In this document: positions 44,262-48,524 of the stretch, piece by piece
Layout of the letters: every line of letters starts with the position of its first letter
How positions within the stretch are numbered: position 1 is the stretch's first letter
DNA from: Prevotella sp.
GTDB taxonomy: Bacteria > Bacteroidota > Bacteroidia > Bacteroidales > Bacteroidaceae
Assembly (NCBI GenBank): GCA_024697645.1
Contig: JAILFH010000027.1
Span: 1 to 48,524 of the forward strand
Length of the DNA stretch: 48,524 bases
Direction: 5' to 3'
Notes under the pieces: generated by a model
The model's database searches: none
Seen by the model: only the letters and a program-made list of their open reading frames with translations
What the model was told of the DNA's origin: nothing
Position numbers and translations under genes: made by a program

Positions 44262-45085
44262 AACAACGGAAATAAACTAAAATAAACGGAAAACACGGAA
44301 ATCTTTTTATTCCTAAAACGAGCGAAAAAGGCGAAAACAACGAAAATTAAATACTACAGAGTTCCGCCTTTGGCGGCCGATTACAAAGTAACAAAGTAAC
44401 AAAGTAAAAAAGTTACATTACAGGACATGTTCCGCCGTTGGCGGCTTTAAAAAAACAAAAGAAAACAAGTAAAACATAAAAAAAACAATGGCGCGATGCG
44501 CCAGATTTTTACGCTAACGCGACATAAAAAAACCGCAGACCAAACGAGGCAGTAAATAAAGGAATAGCCCTCCCACTCATTCCCCTCCTTCGGGAAGGAG
44601 GGGTGGAGCCGAAGGCGGGGGTGGTAGCGAACCATTCTGAACCAATCATAACTATTCTGAACCATTCTTAACCACGCGAAGCGTCTTGTCGCCCTACAGG
44701 GGCAAAAGATTTATCATATCAAGAATTAGAGAATTATAGAATTTTTCTTCCCTGCTACAGATGAATTATCAAGAATTTGTGAATCCGCGCTCATAGTTGC
44801 GCCTCACTGCTGCCGATTGAGGCTCCCTGAAGAAAAGGATGAACTGTTTCTTGAAACAGGTGGCCGACAGTCGGCTACGAAGGCAAACTCGTTTGTCGTT
44901 CGGAGCAGAACTGACGCCAAGCCCTTGGGCTATCCTTTTCGTTAACCATTTTCGTGCTTTTCGCCCTTTTTCGTCCTTTTTCGGAATAAAAAAATTGTCA
45001 TTAGTTGCCTGAGTTGTCTTTAATAAAAAAGATTTCTCGCGAAGCGATTTTTGAAGGATTTCTACGCGAAGCGTATTCTAAACGT
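44262..45085 (+). repeat. Composite intergenic repeat, copy 2
   Basis: Same modules as copies 1 and 3: GGAAATAAAC blocks; CCGCCTTTGGCGG and CCGCCGTTGGCGG hairpins; AAAGTAACAAAGTAAC; GGCGCGATGCGCC; a block with ACGCTAACGCGACATAAAA and CCGCAGACCAAACGAGGCAG; a CCCCTCCTTC/GAAGGAGGGG hairpin; GCCCTACAGGGGC; cloverleaf copy B; and TCTCGCGAAGCGA with TACGCGAAGCGTA hairpins. No gene is supported. Confidence 0.8.
44832..44940 (+). repeat. Cloverleaf-like terminal-inverted-repeat element, copy B
   Basis: 109 bp bounded by GAAAAGGAT and ATCCTTTTC. Internal stems are CTGTTTC/GAAACAG (44844-44850/44853-44859), GCCGA/TCGGC (44863-44867/44871-44875), a longer CAAAC/GTTTG stem (44884-44888/44891-44895), and AGCCC/GGGCT (44920-44924/44927-44931). 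Compared with copy A the last stem has changed from A-T to C-G with pairing kept. Confidence 0.85.
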
Positions 45086-45122
45086 CCCCCTTTGGCTTCA
45101 GCCGCTTCGCAACGGGAGCGCA

Positions 45123-45797
45123 CTAATGTTTGCGCATTTCAATATTCTTGTGGGGACACGCCACGCATTTGCCACACTTGTAGCAGTCGGGATGGAGGTA
45201 GCCATCGGCTTGCCCACGGCTCTCATAAGGCTTTAATTGCAACGGACAGACACGGGCACAGGTCTTGCACTTCTCGTCACATTCCTCGGCAACGTGGATA
45301 TTGGTGAAGGCGCTTGGCAGTGGGGCGTTCTTGGGTGCTGCCCAGGCTGCTAGTGTTCCGATGGGACAGAAACTGCACCAGGTCATCGGGGCATAAACAA
45401 AGGAGAGGATGACGCCAATGACGGTTGTAATCAGGAGTACCTTCCAGAACACTCTGCCCATGGCTCCAAGGTCGCCCCAGACTTGATAGATCTGAACGCC
45501 AAAGGAGGCGAAGATGAGGATCAGGACGAACAACCGGAACTGAGGGGTGCGCAGGAAGCGGGGGATTGGCCGATGAGGTGAGTATCGGGACAGCAGACGG
45601 AGAAACAGATTGCCACGCGGACAAATGTGGCCGCACCACCAGCGACCTCGACGGAAGGCGGTGGCTACGGTGCCAATGATGAAAATGAGTAGAGCCCAGC
45701 CGAAGATTGGCCACACCCAGCCTAAAACGAAGTAGCCGAGGAGAAGCCAATACAGGGGGTAGCCTTTGGTCTCGTAGTGGTAATGGAATCGTTTCAT
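45123..45797 (-). CDS. NapH/NosR-like membrane polyferredoxin
   Basis: 224 residues with about four membrane segments. Two CxxxCP-type motifs, WCGHICPRGN and WCSFCPIGT, resemble those of NapH, NosR and RdxA proteins. The C-terminal soluble part has two 4Fe-4S clusters, CDEKCKTCARVCP and CYKCGKCVACP. Such proteins pass electrons between the quinone pool and periplasmic or cytoplasmic partners; the partner is not in the window. The gene sits alone between two direct copies of the composite repeat. Its promoter box is so close that the mRNA is probably leaderless. Confidence 0.87.
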   Translation of the reverse strand: MKRFHYHYETKGYPLYWLLLGYFVLGWVWPIFGWALLIFIIGTVATAFRRGRWWCGHICPRGNLFLRLLSRYSPHRPIPRFLRTPQFRLFVLILIFASFGVQIYQVWGDLGAMGRVFWKVLLITTVIGVILSFVYAPMTWCSFCPIGTLAAWAAPKNAPLPSAFTNIHVAEECDEKCKTCARVCPLQLKPYESRGQADGYLHPDCYKCGKCVACPHKNIEMRKH

Positions 45798-45801
45798 GGT
45801 G

Positions 45802-45809
45802 CAAAGATA
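45802..45809 (-). promoter_or_regulatory. -7 promoter box of the polyferredoxin gene, giving a near-leaderless mRNA
   Basis: TATCTTTG on the minus strand ends 4 bp before the ATG (45797). A start site 5-7 nt downstream of the box would coincide with the start codon. Confidence 0.65.
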
Positions 45810-45840
45810 ATGAAATTATCAGAAAAACGGAAAAGGGAGA

Positions 45841-45960
45841 GAGAAATGTTGAGAAATGTTGAGAGGAGTTGAGAGGTGTTGAGAAAGGTTAAGAAAGGTT
45901 GAGAGGTGTTGAGAAAGGTTGAGAGGTGTTGAGAAAGGGTGAGAGGAGTTGAAAAAGGGT
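45841..45960. repeat. 10-bp tandem repeat, about twelve units
   Basis: Units such as GAGAAATGTT, GAGAGGTGTT and GAGAAAGGTT run in exact 10-bp register. The inverse form occurs at 46691-46746 on the other side of composite repeat copy 3. Confidence 0.88.
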
Positions 45961-45975
45961 CTTCAGTGAAGAACT

Positions 45976-46690
45976 TCTGAGTTCCGCCTTTGGCGGCCTT
46001 TCCAAAGTAACAAGGTAACAAAGTAACAGAGTAACATTTGTGGATGGGTTCCGCCTTTGGCGGCCTTTAAAAAAACAGAAGAAAACATAAGAAAACAGTT
46101 AAAAACATTTGGCGCATTGCGCCAGGTATTACGCTGACGCGACATAAAAAAACCGCAGACCAAACGAGGCAGTAAATAAAGGAATAGCCCTCCCGCGTAT
46201 TCCCCTCCTTCGGGAAGGAGGGGTGAAGCGAAGCGAGGGGTGGTAGCGGTCAAACTCTATACAAACCATTAATAATCTGTCGAGCCTTGTTTTTCTCTAC
46301 CACCCCCCGTGCGCTTCGCTTACTTCACCCCTCCTTCCAATAAGGAGGGGACCTCGTGGCTGCCACACGTCCCTGAAGAAAAGGATGAACTGTTTCATAA
46401 AACAGGTGGCCGACAGTCGGCTACGAAGACAAACTCGTTTGTCGTTCAGAGCAGAACTGACACCAAGCCGTTTATGGCATCCTTTTCGTTAACAATATCC
46501 GTGTAATCCTCGAGATCCATGGTCTAAATATAGTTCGTCTTTTTCGTATATTTTCGTGTTTTTTCGGAATTAAAAAAAGATTTCTCGCGTAGCGATTATT
46601 TAAGGATTTCTACGCGAAGCGTATTACAATGCGCAAAGAATTATAATTTCCGTGTTTTCCGTTTTGTTTCCGTTTATTTCCGTTGTAAAG
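45976..46690 (+). repeat. Composite intergenic repeat, copy 3
   Basis: Same order as copy 2: two CCGCCTTTGGCGG hairpins; AAAGTAACAAGGTAAC; GGCGCATTGCGCC; ACGCTGACGCGACATAAAA with CCGCAGACCAAACGAGGCAG (about 60 bp nearly identical to copy 2); a CCCCTCCTTC hairpin plus a second inverted copy at 46300-46351; cloverleaf copy C; TCTCGCGTAGCGA and TACGCGAAGCGTA; and GTTTCCGTTTATTTCCG. No gene is supported here. Confidence 0.8.
46378..46487 (+). repeat. Cloverleaf-like terminal-inverted-repeat element, copy C
   Basis: 110 bp bounded by GAAAAGGAT and ATCCTTTTC. The first stem is CTGTTT/AAACAG, the second GCCGA/TCGGC, the third CAAAC/GTTTG, and the fourth GCC/GGC with a wider loop. Confidence 0.82.
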
Positions 46691-46746
46691 AACCCATCTA
46701 AACCCATCTCAACATTTCTCAACATCTCTCAACATCTCTCAACAGA
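46691..46746. repeat. 10-bp tandem repeat in inverse orientation
   Basis: Units AACCCATCTA, AACATTTCTC and AACATCTCTC in 10-bp register are the reverse complement of the repeat at 45841-45960. Confidence 0.82.
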
Positions 46747-46846
46747 GCGAGGCCGAAGCCTCGTCGGCTTAGGCCGCGTTCCCTCCTTTTTGTTGAAGAA
46801 TTTCGACCATTCGTTGAAATTTTTTTCATATTTACATCTATTTTTG

Positions 46847-46854
46847 TAATTTTG
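46847..46854 (+). promoter_or_regulatory. -7 promoter box of the secreted beta-helix gene
   Basis: TAATTTTG, 33 bp before the ATG at 46888. Confidence 0.65.
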
Positions 46855-46887
46855 CGTATCATATTATTCACCAAAACCCCAAACACG

Positions 46888-48210
46888 ATGAAAAAGGTCT
46901 TTATTTCAGTTTTAATGATGGCAGTTGCCATTTGTGTTAACGCTCAGCCGCCCGCAGACGATACCCCTACCTACCCCCAGGGAGCGACCAAGCAGTATAC
47001 CAGCGGCACAAACACACTCTCAGGCGAATCGCTTTCGAGTTCCACCCAGTATTATAATGTTGTACAGGTGTCTGGTGGCACCCTGACGATGACCGACTGC
47101 ACCCTCTCCAAGACAGGCGACGGCAGCGGTGGCGACAATTCCAGTTTCTATGGCAACAACTCCAGCATCTACTGCGGAGCAGCCAGTTCCACCAATTATC
47201 AGAGCACGACCGCAGCCAGCGGAGCGAAGATTGTGATCAACAACTGCACCGTGAACTCGTCGGCACAAGGTGCCAATGCGGTGATTGCAACCAATGGTGC
47301 TACGATTGAAATCGACGGCATCACTATCGTGAACAACAACAGCGTGAGCCGTGGTCTCCACGCCACTTATGGCGGCATTATCGAGGCGAAGAATGTCGAT
47401 ATCACCACCAACGAGGCAACCTCGTCCACCATCGCCACCGACCGCGGTGGAGGTACGGTGACCGTTGAGGGCGGAACCGCTACTGCCAACGGAGCGAAGT
47501 CAGCCGTCATCTATTCCACAGGTACCATGTCGGCCACCGACCTCGTCGGAACATCGGCACAAGGCGAGATAGCCGTTATTGAAGGCGACAACAGCATCTC
47601 AATGACCAACTGCACCATGACCAGCGGCTCCTCAGAGCGCGGTCTGCTGATGATGCAGAGCGGTTCAGGTGATGCCGAGGGTGTCAACCCCGTGATGACC
47701 ATCACTGGCACATCGCTGACGATGACCGATTCCAGCGCTCCCCTCCTCGAGGTAGCCACCTGCGTGACTGCCACCTGCACCCTCGACAACTGTACGGTGA
47801 GCGTGCCCAGTGGCGTTCTGATGTACGTCATGGCCGACTCGCAGTGGTCCACAAGCGGCGCCATTGGCAATCTCGTCCTTTCCAATGGCACTTACGACGG
47901 AACGGTGAAGTACGACTCTGGCTACACGGCCAACGTCACAGTGAACAGCGGTGCAGTCTGGAACCTCACAGCCAACACAGCCATTTCGGCTCTGGTCAAC
48001 AACGGCACCATCAACCTGAACGGCTACACCCTCTCTTACACCTCGAAGAGCGGAAGCGGAACCATCAACGAGACCACTGGTATCACTGAACTCACCACTA
48101 AGGATACCGCCTCTTCCGACGCTCCTGCCTACACGCTCGATGGTCGTCGTGCCAGCGAAAACGTGCGCGGCATCATCATCAAGGGTGGCAAGAAATACGT
48201 GGTGAAATAA
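46888..48210 (+). CDS. Secreted beta-helix-like repetitive protein with sorting-type C-terminus
   Basis: 440 residues. The signal peptide is MKKVFISVLMMAVAICVNAQ. The body (about 40-390) is Thr/Ser/Asn/Gly-rich with repeats resembling right-handed beta-helix turns: GGTLTMTDCTLSKTGDG, ATIEIDGITIVNNNSVSRG, GTVTVEGGTATANGAKS. It reads like a pectate-lyase-fold adhesin or glycan-binding protein with no recognisable catalytic site. The C-terminus, YTLDGRRASENVRGIIIKGG then KKYVVK, is the short beta-strand tail common on secreted Prevotella proteins. I chose ATG 46888, after the promoter, over an upstream TTG. Its composition resembles the partial protein at the window start. Confidence 0.75.
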   Translation: MKKVFISVLMMAVAICVNAQPPADDTPTYPQGATKQYTSGTNTLSGESLSSSTQYYNVVQVSGGTLTMTDCTLSKTGDGSGGDNSSFYGNNSSIYCGAASSTNYQSTTAASGAKIVINNCTVNSSAQGANAVIATNGATIEIDGITIVNNNSVSRGLHATYGGIIEAKNVDITTNEATSSTIATDRGGGTVTVEGGTATANGAKSAVIYSTGTMSATDLVGTSAQGEIAVIEGDNSISMTNCTMTSGSSERGLLMMQSGSGDAEGVNPVMTITGTSLTMTDSSAPLLEVATCVTATCTLDNCTVSVPSGVLMYVMADSQWSTSGAIGNLVLSNGTYDGTVKYDSGYTANVTVNSGAVWNLTANTAISALVNNGTINLNGYTLSYTSKSGSGTINETTGITELTTKDTASSDAPAYTLDGRRASENVRGIIIKGGKKYVVK

Positions 48211-48232
48211 ATCCCACAACCCTCCATTCTTC

Positions 48233-48268
48233 AAACAGAGGATGTGTCATCGGCACATCCTCTGTTTT
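48233..48268. terminator. Terminator between convergent genes
   Basis: AAACAGAGGATGTG pairs with CACATCCTCTGTTT, followed by TTGTGT. It ends the beta-helix gene and can also serve the smalltalk gene on the other strand. Confidence 0.85.
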
Positions 48269-48279
48269 GTGTCTGCCCG

Positions 48280-48378
48280 TCACAACATGCACGACGTGAC
48301 TCCGAGCGTGGTTCCGATCGCCGTTAGAATCGCAATAACCGTTTGTATGATGTATTTCCAAAATTCTTTTTTGTCCAT
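48280..48378 (-). CDS. Smalltalk family microprotein, 32 residues
   Basis: A minus-strand frame from ATG 48378 to TGA 48280 encodes MDKKEFWKYIIQTVIAILTA followed by IGTTLGVTSCML. The form is K-rich start, FWK, one hydrophobic helix of about 18 residues, and an end in GVTSCM. It matches the smalltalk protein family that I know from Bacteroidetes, usually of 30-35 residues and found near HU-like DNA-binding proteins and N-acetylmuramoyl-L-alanine amidases. Function is unknown; a membrane peptide is likely. Here it lies at the window edge with no such neighbour visible on this side. Confidence 0.82.
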   Translation of the reverse strand: MDKKEFWKYIIQTVIAILTAIGTTLGVTSCML

Positions 48379-48524
48379 AATATAAGTTTCAAGTTTTAAG
48401 TAAATAGAGTATTTAGAGGAGAGTGGAGAGTGGAGAGAGATATGCCCTTCGGACAGTTCAACGGGCTTCGCCCTAGTTCAATCGGCTTCGCCTGTTCAAG
48501 AGTTCAAAGTGCTTCGCCCAGTTT

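Noticed and set aside
39900..46900. Insertion sequence or integrative element in the repeat-rich zone
   Set aside because: No transposase, integrase or clear target-site duplication is visible; only small non-coding repeats are present.

Overview
The window looks like a chromosomal segment of a gut-type Bacteroidetes bacterium, most likely Prevotella or a close relative. Promoters carry the Bacteroidetes -7 motif TAnnTTTG and starts generally lack a Shine-Dalgarno sequence. Family-level markers agree: an LpxC-FabZ fusion, the lpxD-lpxC/fabZ-lpxA-miaA gene order, long-form urocanate hydratase, a smalltalk microprotein, and secreted proteins ending in a GRR...KGGKKYVVK-like tail. I saw no rRNA, tRNA, CRISPR array, transposase or integrase.

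Layout. 1-2.6 kb: the tail of a secreted Cthe_2159-like protein, then phenylacetate-CoA ligase (behind a structured leader) with an ACT-domain partner. 2.7-4.9 kb: a tandem hairpin array, then on the minus strand a citramalate/isopropylmalate synthase preceded by a textbook attenuator whose leader peptide carries seven isoleucine codons, pointing to isoleucine control. 5.0-7.4 kb: two small unknown genes, then about 1.85 kb built almost entirely of different repeat arrays (23-bp, nested inverted repeats, 22-bp palindromic, 62-bp). 7.4-12.2 kb: an L-fucose module (GH29 fucosidase, L-fucose/L-galactose dehydrogenase-like aldo-keto reductase, lactonase-like amidohydrolase, zinc alcohol dehydrogenase). 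12.3-14.1 kb: a secreted endonuclease I with a dockerin. 14.1-23.7 kb: HD hydrolase, lipid A genes, miaA, a GHL10 glycosidase, a TrmH methyltransferase and a short penicillin-binding protein.

23.8-27.5 kb (minus): TPR protein, def, ruvX and a SPOR lipoprotein. 27.7-28.7 kb: a YtxH/holin-like envelope-stress type operon. 28.9-39.8 kb (minus): galE, then a complete histidine-to-glutamate pathway (ftcD/fchA fusion, hutU, hutH, hutI) running with almost no gaps into an LTA-synthase-like transferase, a PAP2 phosphatase and trmO. GalE has Asn where the catalytic Tyr is expected.

39.9-46.9 kb is an accessory zone. A deoxyribosyltransferase-like gene, an esterase, an MFS transporter and a polyferredoxin membrane protein are interspersed with three copies of a composite repeat. 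Each copy contains a 109-110-bp cloverleaf-like element with terminal inverted repeats and covarying hairpins. The window ends with a secreted beta-helix-type protein and, on the minus strand, a 32-residue smalltalk protein.

Most promising for follow-up: the Ile attenuator, the covarying hairpin array at 2.75-2.98 kb, the 22-bp phased palindrome array with its own promoter, the cloverleaf element, and the GalE active-site substitution.
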